Assembly (NCBI GenBank): GCA_020086605.1
Contig: JACBWW010000048.1
Span: 4,746,629-4,810,628 of the forward strand
Direction: 5' to 3'
DNA: 64,000 bases
Origin: Lanius collurio
Taxonomy: Eukaryota > Chordata > Aves > Passeriformes > Laniidae
A model generated the notes under the pieces. The model ran no database searches. It was not told the origin of the DNA and worked only from the letters and a program-made list of their open reading frames with translations. Positions 1 to 12,888 of the stretch are shown piece by piece. How positions within the stretch are numbered: position 1 is the first letter of the stretch; every line of letters starts with the position of its first letter. A program made the position numbers and the translations under genes.

Positions 1-1797
1 TATAGGCACATCCAGTCTCCTTAAACATTTTGAAATGAAGACACTTTAAATACTTCCTTTTTTATCTCTCCTAGTTTGAATTTAGTGATCCATCTCCATT
101 TTTATATGCTGAATGATCTATCATTTTTTAGTACAACAACAACATCAACATCAATCGCAGTGTCTGCTCCTAGGGCTTCAAGAATACTGGCACATTAAAT
201 GGTTATATAATCTTTAGAAATGGAAGGAATCTATCATGCTAAGTTGTGTGAAACAGAAGTGTCTTCTGGATTTACTTTATAAACATAGACTTTGAATTTA
301 ACTTGTTGCTTCCTCTGAACATTTCTTTTACAATAAGCCTAACACCAAATGTTAAGACATCAGATTATAAAAATGAATACTATTTTTAGATTTTCACACA
401 AAAGGTAGCACTGTGTAAGAGAAGTGAAACTCCTATTTGACTTGTATTTTTTTTGAGAAAAGACAATTCTTAACAGCACATGAGTTTGAAAATTCTTTTT
501 TAATTTTTTAATATTCTGATAATACAGAGAAGTATTTATTTCCTATGAAGTCCTATTACAAAGATAATGCTGTCCCTGCATGCCCAATTCAGATGTTTCA
601 CTCTCTCAAAACTTATTCCTTTCTGAAAGTTCATAAACAAAAAAAAATCAATCAAATTAAAAATTAGAAATGCGATCCCTGTATCTCTTTATAATATTTA
701 TAATAATGCCCTCAATGATTAAGGGAAAAAAATTGATAAATTGTTCTGCTTTTTAAAATTGATCCTGCCTAATTAACGTCACAGAGCTTATTTTGCAACG
801 TCTGTCTCCTTGGCAGTTCACCCTATGTTCCTTAGTAAGGATCATGATACTATTGTATGCAAAGCTTTAAAACAATTCCTTGGAAGATAAATGAAGATAA
901 ACCAGTCTCATGAAAATTAAAAAGGGGCAGTGCTGTGCAGTTTGTAAGGCAAAGCATGTAACCTCATTTTAAATCACTCAGTATCATTAAAATCAATTAC
1001 TTCACACTTTCATCAAACTGATGTAACTGTTTGATGTACCAGAAGAATAATTTCCTCTCCATGTAGAATATACCCTCCACTTCATCTTCTTCTTGCCACT
1101 TGTCACTTCCTTGCAGTACTGGTTTTCATCCCACTCTTCTTTGCCAGTGGATTGATTATATTTATGCACTAGGCAACTGATTATTTCCTTCAGGTCAGAG
1201 AGTGATCATCAACTCCAGTGTGTTCGAACTAACTCCTTGCTTTTGCTACCTTTCAGGTAAATTCCGTTTTTTTGCAAATATCCATACTCACTGAAAATAT
1301 CAGGCTATTAAAAGTAAAGCTAAATATGTATACAATTATACATTTTTATGTATAACGTTTGCTTTGATCCTTTTTTTGTATGATTTTACTGCTTGAAATT
1401 CCTATATAATTGCGTTTCTTGCAATCTCTCCTTAACAATTAGATTAGATTCTTCTCAAGGGATCTTTTAACAGCAAGAGGATCCTGGGTACCAAACACAA
1501 AGAACTGTTGGCTAGTAGGCTGTACGTGCTTCCCAGTCTCAGTTCAAGCTTTAAAGGAGTGACATACTTCAGAGGATTTTCTTTTCCTTGAAAATCGATT
1601 GAGTTTTACCAGAGGATTCTTTGGGAACTTTCACTTTTACAGAAGTTCTATAGAGCTCAATTATAATGTATTAGTGAGGGAGATCAGCATAGCTATTTAG
1701 ACAAAACACCAAATAAGAAATCTGAAAATGTGAATAGTCTAAAACTGGTTCCTAGTTGTTATGAAAGAAAAAAATAGAATCTGCTCTCTCCCTAGAT

Positions 1798-1837
<40 letters not shown>

Positions 1838-4800
1838 ATGTCTTGTCAGAGCATTTCCTTTTTTTCCTTTCAAACAATATTAATCAAATGCACTGCATTT
1901 GCCATCTTGATGTCAGTGGAGTTTCTAGTGAAATGTGTTGCATTGCAATCTATGTGGCAATTTACAGCTATAGAGATATATTTAGTTGGTCAGTTCTGGA
2001 AGACTCATTTAAGCATGGTGGGGGGTGTTTTCATGTGTTTTTGTGTGTCAAATATGCTACCACTGCATCCTCTAGGAGATTAAATCTAGCAAAGATTTTA
2101 TAGTAATAAAGTGAAATATAGACAAGTATCTCAAAATCAGTTGAAATATCTTGTCAAATTAGTTTGACAAACTTATTCCAAGAAATTCAGTTGATGAAAT
2201 GAAAACTATAAATGTTGCACAAAATTCTTTAATCAGCAATGAAAAACACTTTTTTTCTTGATCAAAAAATGAATGCAGTATTATTTATTTTGAAACCTTC
2301 AGAAAAGATTTTTAATTTTATTCTCTACTTCTCCAAAGCAAGCCATTTAACAAATATTTTTAAGCATTTTGGCCTCTCATTTTGTCCCAATGCCAATTTT
2401 TTATTAGCTGGTTATAAAACAGCAACAGTATTAGTCTGGTTTTGTTTTATTTTCTTTCCTATGCAGTCCAATTACATCTTATTTGCAGAATTTTATTTCA
2501 TACAAAGAAAAAAACAAAAGTAAAAAGAACAAATTATTTCAGTGCAAAAGGTATGTCTGTGCAATGTAAGGAATCACTCTGCCTAAGAGAATGGTAGCTG
2601 TGCCCTTCTATTAGTGGCTTTAAGAAATGAATATTGGTATATAAACCAAATCACAAAAATTATGAAATCTCAAACTACAGAAGTTGTATGATAGCTAGAG
2701 GCCAAAATGACAGCCACACAGTCATAAAAAATTAAGACAAATAAAAAAAAAAAAATCTTCAATACATCTTTGACGGATTGTCCTGTAACTGAGTCATTTC
2801 ATCATAATCCACATCTTGCTGAGGAGACATTTGCAGTTGCAGGTGTTTGAGATGTCCCCAGGGAATTCTGCTTTGCAGTTTGGTCTGTTATCAACAACAC
2901 TGAGTTGTCAAGGGGCATATGCTTCTGTGCCTTATTATTCTGCTAAGATGCACAGCTTTCAGCAAAAAACTGGAAACAAGAAAGTGGCTTTGGCCATTAG
3001 CCTCTGAGAAATAGACAGCTGTCAGAAGGCTTTACTTCCTGCAGAGCAAGATGATTTCAGTGAATCAAACCATGGTAATCCCCACTTTGGCAGAATATAT
3101 TTCTGGTTTTTAAGCCATGTTTTACTTCATGTGGCATTATCCAGTCACAGAAAGCAGCAGAAGTAAGGAGAATCACATCCTGTTGCCTGTTTTAATTTTT
3201 ACAGCTGGGTAAAAAGAAGGGAGTATTTTTGTAACAAAATATGCAAGAAAAAAAAAATCTATTTCAATTCCAGCTGTGTCAAAACATGCAGAAACACATT
3301 TGATCTATTACAGCTGACATGACCCATCTTAAGCAGTGCACACTGACAATTATTAATAATTATAGAATTAGATTAAGTGATTCATAATATGTGCTACTCC
3401 CTTCTTTGCATACCACAAGTTATGCTGCTAGGTATAGAGTAGCCTGAATGAGTGGTGTGAGGGGTTAATTTGGGTTGTTGGGTTTTTTGCTTTTCAATGA
3501 TATGGTGAGAAGCTCACCAGAGATGATTTGACTATTTGTTCTTTTGTTTATCAATCAGTGTTTGGTTAACCAAACATTTGATTTAGCAGAATGTATACTC
3601 TAAAACATGCATATCCTGGGACTTATTGTATTTTTCTTTCAGATACATCAAGCTGTTGTTGGCTTGAGGTCATATTTTTTATTTCATTGGGTTTTGACAA
3701 GGAGTGAGAGGGTGGTATTGATTTTTATTCTCCAACAAGTATATTGAATTAACTCAATTCTTTAACAAAATAGTTATGTTAAATAGAAATGGTCCAATAA
3801 ACCCAAAACAAACTACGAATTTGCTTTCTGCTTGTAAGTGACAAAAATGAGCCAGCTTGAGCTATGTTCTCACATTTGACTGAGTTTCTGAATAAGAAAA
3901 TGATAAAATAAGAAACAATTTCAGAGAAAGGCTGTTTTCTAGGTAGTTTAAATGTTTGTCAGTAAATAGTATAACAAATTTCCATATATCAACATTATTA
4001 TTTGTTTTTGATAAGCAAAAGACTAATTTAAGGCTCTATAGGGACTCCAAAGAAGTGATGTTCAACTCCTTTGAGCTTTAAAACAGTTTTTATTTAAAGG
4101 AATTATATTTTTAATCATGAAAATGTCTTATGAACTGGCATTCACTAAAACTGTGGACCAGCTTGATCAACACAAACAATTCCAGCTTTTAGATCAAGTA
4201 CAACCTCATGAATAGAAGCCAAACAGCTAAAAAAGTATCAGTGTAGGCTATATCACTTCATAGATGATGGTTTTTATTCAAATAAATTAGCTAATATGCT
4301 CCAAAATAATTATTCAGCTCAAAATAAGTATCTACATTTCTAAAAGTAAGAAAATGAAGGAAGAATGATATTGCCTATTTTCTCATTCCATATCATGGTA
4401 AAAGAATACTTTCCATGATTGTCAGAACTTCAGTACTTGAATTGTAATTATATGCAGAATGCATGGAAATTAATATCTGCTACATCTGTGAGGTGAAGCA
4501 TTCTGCCCCAATTCTTTAAAGAAAACATCTCAAGTATACTAGAGAAAGGTTTTAATCTCTGAAGCTAGATATTGTGAAACAGACATTGGAAGAATAAATA
4601 TTTATAAATGGAAGAACATAAGCTCTTTAGGGTGAAACAGAATGCCAAACAAGGGCCTGTAGAGAAATTCTGTCCCGATACTGCATCCAATTTTTCCATC
4701 TCCCTACTGTTGCTGCCAATCCACAGATTCTGACTGGCAACAAACTCCTTTCAGTCTCTTTTGTGTATCTTCCAAAAGAATTTCTTTCTTACTCTTCTGG

Positions 4801-5899
4801 GGCTTTTAAATCCTGCTCCCTCCTAATTCTTCTTTCTTTCCGGTCTCCTGCTCTTTCCTAACCTTGTAACTTCCTTTCTAATTTTCACAGCTTAGTTTTT
4901 TATCTCTCTTCTTTCTCCACTCAGCTCCAGTAAAGTGTTTTCCCCAGTGTTTTGCTGAATTGCTAGAGGGATAGCAATCTTTCCATTGAGGTTTCACAGG
5001 AGCCACACACAGAGCAATCAGGCAGAATTCCTTTCTGCTCTAAGCCTTTTACCAAATGGGAAACACAACATGCATGCATAAAACGGTGTGAAAATTAACA
5101 AAACCCATAATTTATGATAGCAAAGAATAACATTCTTAACCTTCTAAGTCACTGAAGAACGAAAAAGAAAGTGCTCAAAGTGAAGTGAAAAATAAATTTT
5201 TTAAAAAATCAAAATCTAAAGCAAAAATTAGATTCAAACAATCAAAAGTTTTCCTTTAATTCAAACAATTCTTCAATTTGATCCAGTAATTTTTTTGTTG
5301 CATTTATTTTACTTAAGGCTGATTGGGAGGAAGAAGTAACTAGAAGGTGTGTTATAATGTGTAATCAAATGCCTTTTGTATATTCGTTGTCGCTGTACTC
5401 CCTATAAAAAGTGTAATCATTTCTTCTCCTGTTTTATAGACTCACTTGTAGTTAAGAATCTCAACACAGGTGGTTGCTGAAGAACTCTAGAACCTTATCT
5501 TTTCACATCACAAAACTTTAGGATATGATTTAATATATTGTTTGAATATTACCTTGTTATCTATTACACCTTGAATAGTGTAAATACAAAAAAACCAAGG
5601 GTAATGATAGTTAATTAATGGCAGCAAATGAAAGAAACTTTTGCAACCTTCTAATTGTATTAAATACACCAATGAATACCATCTTGAAAAATGTGACTTT
5701 ACAAATATTTTGAAGAGCTTGCCTTATATTATCATTGCTTAAAACATACAAAAAAACCCACAGTTACATTTAGTAAAAGCACAGAATTTACATACTTCAC
5801 CTGTAAGAGGGACATAACAATTTGTTTATTGATATGAAACAGATTTAAAAAATTAAATAGTTCATGTGGCAGTGTTTTCACAAGATTAAAGTCAATGTA
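1..5899. other. AT-rich sequence without recognisable genes
   Basis: No recognisable gene or transposon is visible. ORFs of 63-94 codons occur here, but they are rich in Phe, Leu, Ile and Lys as expected by chance in AT-rich DNA and resemble no family I know. The stretch contains a long A run at 1802-1834, a perfect 16-bp palindrome at 3560-3575 and a weak exon-like interval at 1196-1258 (see findings). A slightly less AT-rich patch at about 2780-3060 is unidentified. Confidence 0.6.
1802..1834. repeat. Poly(A) run, 33 bp
   Basis: An uninterrupted run of 33 A. The sequence upstream is AT-rich and does not look like a processed transcript that I recognise, and I saw no flanking direct repeat. 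It is most simply a homopolymer microsatellite and is likely to vary in length. Confidence 0.9.
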
Positions 5900-5919
5900 C
5901 ACTGGTTATTTACTGCACA

Positions 5920-6490
5920 GAGGACAGAGTCAGATAAGGCTGTCAAGGAGACACTTTTGTTGATTCAAGAGGCTTAGAAAGGACCCCATTTGCTTTCTAA
6001 GCTTCTCAGAAGGGAGTTTAGGTGTGGCTGGACACAGATTTAGTCAAGGGCTTCTGCCTAAAGGAGTACATATGGACAGTCAATTCTTTATCTCACTTAG
6101 CTTTCAAGGTTTAACATTTTAATCACAGAGAATCTGTTGTTGCAAGGAATTTCTCAGCCTCAAGGATAGATCTTCAGATGTGTCCTGACTCAAGGAGAGA
6201 TCCTATCATGCAACCTGTGGATGTGCAGGAGAGCTCAGTGGGCCCTGGGCTGTCCACTATTGATGGAGTAAGATAATTGACTCATATTTGCATACTGATT
6301 ACAGATGTTAGTTTCTTCCACACCTGACTTGAACTGGACCTGCCTCAGCACTGTGTTTAGCTGGATATTTTACTCTAATTTGCCTTTGGCTAATCTGTTG
6401 TTATTTAACTCCCCTAAATCCACTTTCAGTGACCACATGCATCCATTGGACAGCCACTGTTGATTATCACTTGAGCAGAGTTACAGGAAA
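5920..6490. repeat. Possible decayed LTR or other old repeat
   Basis: This block is less AT-rich than its surroundings and contains a close pair of similar 16-mers (ctcaaggatagatctt and ctcaaggagagatcct, near 6155-6205). Its general composition recalls avian ERV LTRs. I could not define TG/CA ends or a target-site duplication, so the call is tentative. Confidence 0.25.
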
Positions 6491-6887
6491 TAAAGGCCAC
6501 TGTATTTAAAATTTGCAACAATATTCACAATATTTACCTAATAAAAATAACATCTTCTCAAGACAATATCCACTAATATGAATTATGTATTTTGAAGCAA
6601 AATGTGTTAAATGTCTGATTTATGGCACATTGAGGTGTCTAAACTTTAATGAAACATTTACAATAAATAGAAGAAATAACCTTCCAGGTTTCATGAATAC
6701 TTCAGGTGACATTGACCTTTTTAGGTCAGAGTTTAAATGGGATGTAAATTTTCCATGAGATTGTAAAAAGTGAATATAAGTATATGTAAGCACAAACTCT
6801 TTATACTACCATTTACTGTTCCTTTAAACCACAATAATTTAAATTTTAGTTGCTAAAGTCACTTCCAAGGGTTCAGAAGTGTCCCCA

Positions 6888-7017
6888 CCCAGGTTAGATG
6901 TGGCCTTGAGCAACCCCTTCTAGTTGGATGGCATCCCTGCCCATGGCAATCAAGTCAGAACTAGATGATCTTTATGGTCCCTTCCAATCCAAGCCTTCCT
7001 TACTCTGTGATTCTTTG
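6888..7017 (+). mobile_element. CR1 LINE, 3' tail fragment
   Basis: The sequence follows the avian CR1 3' UTR in sense orientation: a GGTTGGATGG-like segment, 'gcatccctgcccatggca', then 'gatctttatggtcccttcc' and the terminal octamer repeat region (ctctgtgattcttt). Only the last ~130 bp are present, as expected for a 5'-truncated CR1. Divergence by eye is moderate, suggesting an old insertion. Confidence 0.85.
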
Positions 7018-10000
7018 GCATGATTATTGTAGAGAGTACTCTCTAAATGTTTAAAAATCTGTTAGTTATTCCAATTTGTCAGAAACTAGTCTCTGACACA
7101 GAGATAACGTTCCTGGCAAGTGTCTTTAATTAGCAGCATGACATCGTATAAAGTAGTGGCAGTAGTGGAGAGCATTCAGCCTTATATGTGAGAAATATCA
7201 GGTCTTTATGTATATCTGTATGTCAATTTTGGTAACTACACTGAAGTAATCTCAATAATAATGATAAAATAAAAAGGAAGCAAAATAAGTAAAAGAAAAC
7301 AATATCTTTTCCTCTATACAGTCTTCTCTGTGTAATGACTTCCTTAAAATGCTTCAGGAGTGAAACCAACAGTTGTCAGAGAGATAACATGAGGCTGAGG
7401 AACAAGGCTTAGCCTTGCATGGTGACTGACAAATAAGCCAGAGATGTTTGTAACCTATTTAGGAATAAAAAATACCTTAACACAGGGTCCTGATGAATTT
7501 TATCAAACCATGCAGAGCCCTAACTCAGCCTGTGAATGGCAGGAAGACGCCATGGGAAGAGGATGTCATTGTCATGTCACCCACACCTCGCGAGGATTTT
7601 TCACACAGGGAGCTGCTCCATCCTGCCTGTGAAAAGCTGTGTTTTTGTTTGAGATGGCTGGGAGGCTCGGGTTGCCATCAACAGGAGTTACAGTAAAATT
7701 TGAAGATATACTATGATGGAGGCAGTAGCACGGAGGCATTCACAGAAATTTTGACAATGCTGTCCACCCTGCTTTCTTCCTGGCAAAGGTTTTGTGGGAC
7801 ATAACACTATTTCTTTGATACACGTTCATAGCTCTGCAGTCCTGTTCTGTTTCTCAGTCACATTTGTGGGAAGACAAGTAGAGTACACATACAATTTCCT
7901 CACCCCTCTTTCTCCTTCCTATCAGAGAAGCCAAAATAGGTATTTACAGGCCACACTATCTTCCAATATATAGGAGGGTTCAATAATGACTTTTAACAAA
8001 GTCAAAGATAAGATATTGTTTTTTAAAAACTATCTGCTCTAGAAGTGTTCCATTATTCCTATCTTCCTTAGCAGCAACAAAAGAGATAAGTTTTAGTAGA
8101 ATTGGTCATAATTTCAAGTTCTTTGTACAGAATAAAGCAAAGGAGGTATTTTAATTTTTTGCTCCTGGTGTGCATAACAGCTCTTCCTTTAGCATAGTCT
8201 TATTTTTAAACTTCCAGCTGCTAGAAACATTGCTGCAATTTCCATTGATGTTCCCTTTGAGTAAAAAAAGTCAGTAATTTAGCCAACAGCAACAGGCTGA
8301 TTAGATTTGTTTCATACTGATCAATCAAAGCAGTGTCTTGATCTCACTGGCCTTCAGACACTGCTTTAGAAAGCACAGCCTTAGGAAAAATATTTTGCCT
8401 TTCTTTTTCATTCTTTTCTAAATAAACTCAGCAACTAAGAAAAAAAATGAAAGCAATTTGCTTAACTTTGTTTTATATCACATGAAAATATTGATTAAAC
8501 ACCACACAAGTAAAGAGAAGCAGAAACACAGGCAAATATAAATAAAGCAAGGCTTCAACATAGAAAGATTTATGTACTAGAAATGCAACTGAATATAAAA
8601 AAGACAGATGTTGAGCAGGAAGACACAAATATGAGAAAAATCATGAAAGAAAAGAAGAATCACAGAGAGCAAAATTAATATCTGAAAGAAAATTGGCTAA
8701 TAAAAATACAGTATTATGTAATTTCCTTTTCTTAAAGTGTTCTGGTACAAATACAATGTGTACACAAAGAACAGTGTACCATAATAGATAAATATCTCCT
8801 ATTCATAATAAAAAATTGATTAGAGAACTGGTGACCTGACAGAAGAAGAATAGCTAGAATACACAAGTACAATCATGTCAAAACACCAATTAAAGATCCA
8901 AACAAAGCTTAGTTGTACAATGTATTAGCTAGTGAGTTCAGGAGGCTAGTTATTGATTAAAAAATCCAAACAAATGCACAAACAAAATAAAACAAAAGAA
9001 TAACAACAACATAAAACAAACAAACAAAAATCCTAAACCAAACAAAAAAGTCCCAAATCAGAAAACTAAAAAGTTTCAAATAAACAATTAAATATATACC
9101 ATGGTGCAAGTATGTTAGAGGAAATAGTATTTCATGTGAGAACAGTTTTTCTGGGAGGGCTTCAAGCTTGGTGTGACACAGGCTTATTAATAGTGTGACA
9201 AGATGCATGGATATATGTTTATAGATGATAGATATAGAAAAATAAAATCACATAATTGATCTTAAAAAACCTCAAATGGTAAGGAGGCTGCAACTACTAT
9301 TACTGTTTGGGATGGAATCTTAGGATGTAGACTAGAATTAAGATTATCAACACCAAATGGAATAGAAATTATGAATTTGCTAACCTATACGACAAATTTC
9401 AGAGGAAATCCTATTGCTGTCACTCTATTAGAAAAAACAAATAAACAAAAAAGCTACAGTTATTTTCACTTTATTTTAGAAAATAAGAGCTAAAAAGTTT
9501 TTTTTCAGATCACTGCAAAAGGTTAAAGGGGAAGTAAAAAGACCTGAAAAGAAAATAAAATGATTAACAGAAGAGCTAGAAATGATCTTGGCCTTGAAAA
9601 AATATGATTTTTTAGATTTTTCAAATATGCCATAAAATGAAAGTCAAACTAAGCAAAGACAATGTACAGGAAAGCAAATCAAGCAAACCAACTAATTCTA
9701 GCTTATTATTTATTATTATTATTTAAATTTCAATATATCTCAAAAAAAAAAAAAAAAAGGAAAACCTGAAATTATACATATCAAATCTCCTTTTTACAAC
9801 AAGTGGTGCATGTGATCATTGTATATATGGTTACAGCCTTCACTGTGACCTAAATAATTTCAATTAGAAATAACCAAGCTCCTAACATCATTACCTCTGC
9901 ACTCAAATTTTGGTGAAAAATGGCTTACAAAATATATTGTCTATGATGGAAGACATGCATATATTTTTAACTCTGCAGTTTTACAAGAACATCAATGAAA

Positions 10001-11059
10001 TAGAGATTGACACCTATTGATCTTTCATTTTAATGAGGGAATATCCATAACATCACATAACAGGAGATCTCTTTACATTCAAAGAGACTGAGTAGCCTGA
10101 GCACAGAATGAAATTTAGATCCTGAAAGTAGACTTAAAATTTGCAGTTGTTGACTGAAAATAATTTTTCAGCCATTTGAAATCTTGCTTTGAGTGCCCAG
10201 GCACACTGCTAAGTTTACAGGCAGTGTCTGGTTCCTCTGAATTGAAACCACAGAAGAGAACCTGTCTAGGAGAGCAGTGGGGATTCACAGTACTGCTGTG
10301 GGACATTATCCTCTCTTTGGGGTTTATATTCAGAACCTCTTCTAGATTTCACTGTGTGAACCAGGTCACTTTTTTTCTTGTAAATACAGTAATTAGTGCA
10401 CTTCACCAAAGTGATATATATCTTAAAAAGATAAAGATAGAAAACTCAAAATGAAATATAATTAAGGGAAATGATGCACTGGAAGCAATTGAAACTTTAT
10501 GTTATTAAATGCAACATCAGAAACAAAAAAAACTGTGCTGCTCCTAGATGTGAAGAGGAATCTGATACATACTTGCATAGCGTATTCAGGTTGCTGTAGA
10601 GATATGCCATAGTTAGAAATGCTATGCTCCATCCATTAGAAAGAAGTGGAGCTTTAGGTGCTATATCTTCTTAAAAGCAACAGTCTGTGAAAGTGATCAT
10701 TTACAGCGCAGTTTGCTGAGTAATGCTAAGGTTATAGGCATCTATGATCTCTATTGTGATGTCCTTGAATACAAAAAACCCCCATGAAAATGGAATACTA
10801 CCTTAAATTTAAAGAAAAAAATAATCTGTTGGGCTTTCTTTTTTTATGTTAAGCAAATAATTTGTCATTACATCATTACTAGAAAAGCCTAGAAAAAGCA
10901 ACTATTGTATGGCTTTGTTCATACATAAGAGTATATAGTACACTCAATATGTTATTTTTCTTTGGCATTTTTTTTTTTTTTTTTGCAATATTATTGGGTA
11001 CCTAGATTTAGATAGAGGACATAAGGAATTTTGCCCTTCTGTATTATTAAATCCTCTTT
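7018..11059. other. AT-rich sequence without recognisable genes
   Basis: No gene is recognised. The block includes a modestly GC-richer patch at 7441-7700 with two overlapping 62-67 codon ORFs that resemble nothing I know, CAAA-type low-complexity sequence at about 8945-9060, a TTA-rich tract followed by an A run at about 9704-9760, and T runs near 10970-10985. A patch at 10180-10340 is also less AT-rich but unidentified. Confidence 0.55.
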
Positions 11060-11652
11060 TAGTGCTTTGGTTTTTGTTGGGAAAAAGTTAATATTCTTAA
11101 TAGAAGCTGGTAAGCAGCTATTATTTGGATTTTTCCTGACATTGATGTTGATAACAGATGTTTTAGCTATTGCTGAGAAGTGCTTACACAGCCTCAAGGC
11201 TTCTTCTGCTTCTCACACCACCCCCACCAATGAGGAGTTGGGAGGAGCACAAGAAGTTGGGAGGGGACACTGCTGGGACAGCTGACCCCAAGTGACCAAA
11301 GGGATATTCCATACCGTTGGCATCACTGTCAGCATATTAAACTGGGGGAAGAAGAAGGAGAGGGAGGAGGCTTGGAGTGATGATGCTGTCTTCCAAAATA
11401 ACTGTTACTCCTGATGGAGCCCTGCTTTCCTGGAGACGGCTGGAGACCTGCCTGCCCATGGGAAGTGGGGAATGAACTTGTTTTGCTCTGCTGACACGAA
11501 TATCTTTTGTTTTGCCTATTAAACTGTCTTTATCTCAGCTCCTGAGTTTTCTCATTTTCACCTTTCCAAATCTAGCCCCCATTGTACTGTGGTGAAAAGT
11601 GAATGAACAACTATGTGGGTTTTAGTTGCTGACTGGGATTAAACCACAACAA
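11060..11652 (+). mobile_element. Family-B LTR (avian ERV, probably class III/ERVL-like), solo
   Basis: The sequence follows a widespread avian LTR in sense orientation. A decayed 5' end (ttggtttttgttggg, then agttaatattcttaat) leads to 'tgctgagaagtgcttaca', 'gacagctgacccc' and 'accaaagggatattccata', then a degraded TATA region (catattaaactgggg), an ATTAAA signal region near 11518 and the terminal 'gggattaaaccacaaca'. No internal retroviral genes follow, so it behaves as a solo LTR. Boundaries are good at the 3' end and approximate at the 5' end. Confidence 0.8.
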
Positions 11653-11924
11653 TCCCAAACTAAGCCTGGGCTGGCAGAGGGCCAGGGCATCGCTGCTGTT
11701 CCTGTGTTGCTGTACTGAGCAGGTTGGAACTCCACTGTGAACTTGAATTGAAGGAATGTGCCTGTAGGCATGGCATTATGGCCAATGGAGGAGGCCACAC
11801 TGGAACAGGTGCACCTCAGAACTTCTGTAGCTCTGGATAATTTTGTACTCCAGCAGCTATTCCCCTCAGGAGTCTGTGGCTCATAAACACTGCACCACAC
11901 TGGGCACCAGAAAGGTCAGTCATT
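11653..11924. mobile_element. ERV-related debris between two LTR fragments
   Basis: This GC-richer segment lies between a sense family-B LTR and an antisense family-B fragment. Part of it (ggaggccacactggaacagg) resembles the repeated 'cacgctggagcag' units of avian ERVL-type LTRs (family C here). It carries an antisense ORF of 92 codons with no recognisable product. I treat it as LTR-derived, with limited confidence. Confidence 0.4.
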
Positions 11925-12015
11925 ATTTAACCCCAGCTGGAAGCTGAGCACCACACAGCTCTTAGATCATCTAACTAGCTAGTTCCCTCTTTCAGCTGAA
12001 AAGTGATGGATAAGA
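11925..12015 (-). mobile_element. Family-B LTR 3'-end fragment, antisense
   Basis: 'Tatttaaccccagctgga' followed by 'gagcaccacacagc' is the reverse complement of the terminal part of the family-B LTR. Homology fades after about 12015, and solo LTR A1 begins about 30 bp further on. The rest of the family-B copy is not obvious on the far side of A1. Confidence 0.65.
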
Positions 12016-12046
12016 GCCAGTTAGTGATAACTTTTGCATGTTTCTG

Positions 12047-12888
12047 TGTGGGAACTCAGCACTTCTGTACAACAAATCCATGTCATTACACAGAAGCTTC
12101 TCATGGTTTAAATATGCATCACCTCTTTGGGAATCATGTGGGAACTCACACATCTAATTTGTTCAATAATAGCTACTTATAACTTCTTTTGTGTATTAAG
12201 CTTACTTATCCTATACTTATACCTTATACACACTTATGCATAACCTATATAATTCACTTACTTATGCTTACTTAACACACTGCCTATACATTTTACTAAT
12301 TTATCTATAACACAGCACATATACATTTTGCAACTGCTGTGCATGAGATTACACATTACTTGATTGGTCCCTTAAGTTGTCCAAGAGCTCCACACATACT
12401 TTTCAGATAATAAGATAGGTTCCTAATCCAGTGCAGCACAGTCCTCTTTATCTATTCCTTGCTGTCTTGCTATTTTAGCCTTTAAGCTTCTCTTTTCTCA
12501 ATTGCAATTCAGCACAGTTTATCTTTCAGTACCTTTCAGTCCCTTTTGAAGCTCCAGATCCAGGCAAGCAGAGTCAAGGTGATGGCAGCAACAAAACCCA
12601 TCCAGTGATCAGCAGCCAAGTTAGTCCAGGAAGTCCAAACAACCAGACAGCACAGGACAGAGAGCAGATACAAGCCCCTCTCACCTCTCTTCTTCTTCTC
12701 TCTTCCACTGAAACTTCTGGTTGGGCTTAAAAACTCTCCAGGAGCTGACCTGATACACCTGAAGGTGGATGGCCAGGTGAAGCTGGTGAGGGTAATTCCA
12801 GCCTGGTCTCTCTCTGAGGGCTCCAATAGGAATAACTAAAAATGCTTTGGCTGGGGCACACTATCATGGTTCAAAACACCTTACAACA
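12047..12888 (-). mobile_element. Solo LTR A1 (ERV, probably class II/ERVK-like)
   Basis: An 842-bp element whose sense strand is minus: it begins TGTTGTAAGG (window right end) and ends GAGTTCCCACA (window left end). Flanks are tttctg at 12041-12046 and attctg at 12889-12894, a 6-bp target-site duplication with one mismatch. Copies A2 (18166-19060) and A3 (43708-44615) share the same ends. No gag, pol or env lies beside it, so it is a solo LTR left by LTR-LTR recombination. A 6-bp duplication is typical of class II ERVs (established knowledge). The left part holds degenerate 'cttactta' repeats. Confidence 0.9.
12536..12826 (-). other. 96-codon ORF inside solo LTR A1 (probably non-functional)
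   Basis: An ORF on the LTR sense strand starting with MEPSERDQAG. Its C-terminal half is hydrophobic, with two possible membrane segments at roughly residues 50-70 and 75-92. The same reading frame is recognisable in A2 and A3 because the DNA is related, but A2 has a TGA at codon 6, and A3 has CTG in place of the ATG and a TAA at codon 41. That pattern argues against selection on a protein. No homology to a known family is recognised. Confidence 0.3.

Noticed and set aside
3560..3575. Perfect palindrome gtttggttaaccaaac
   Set aside because: A 16-bp palindrome without a loop can occur by chance at this scale and has no associated feature.
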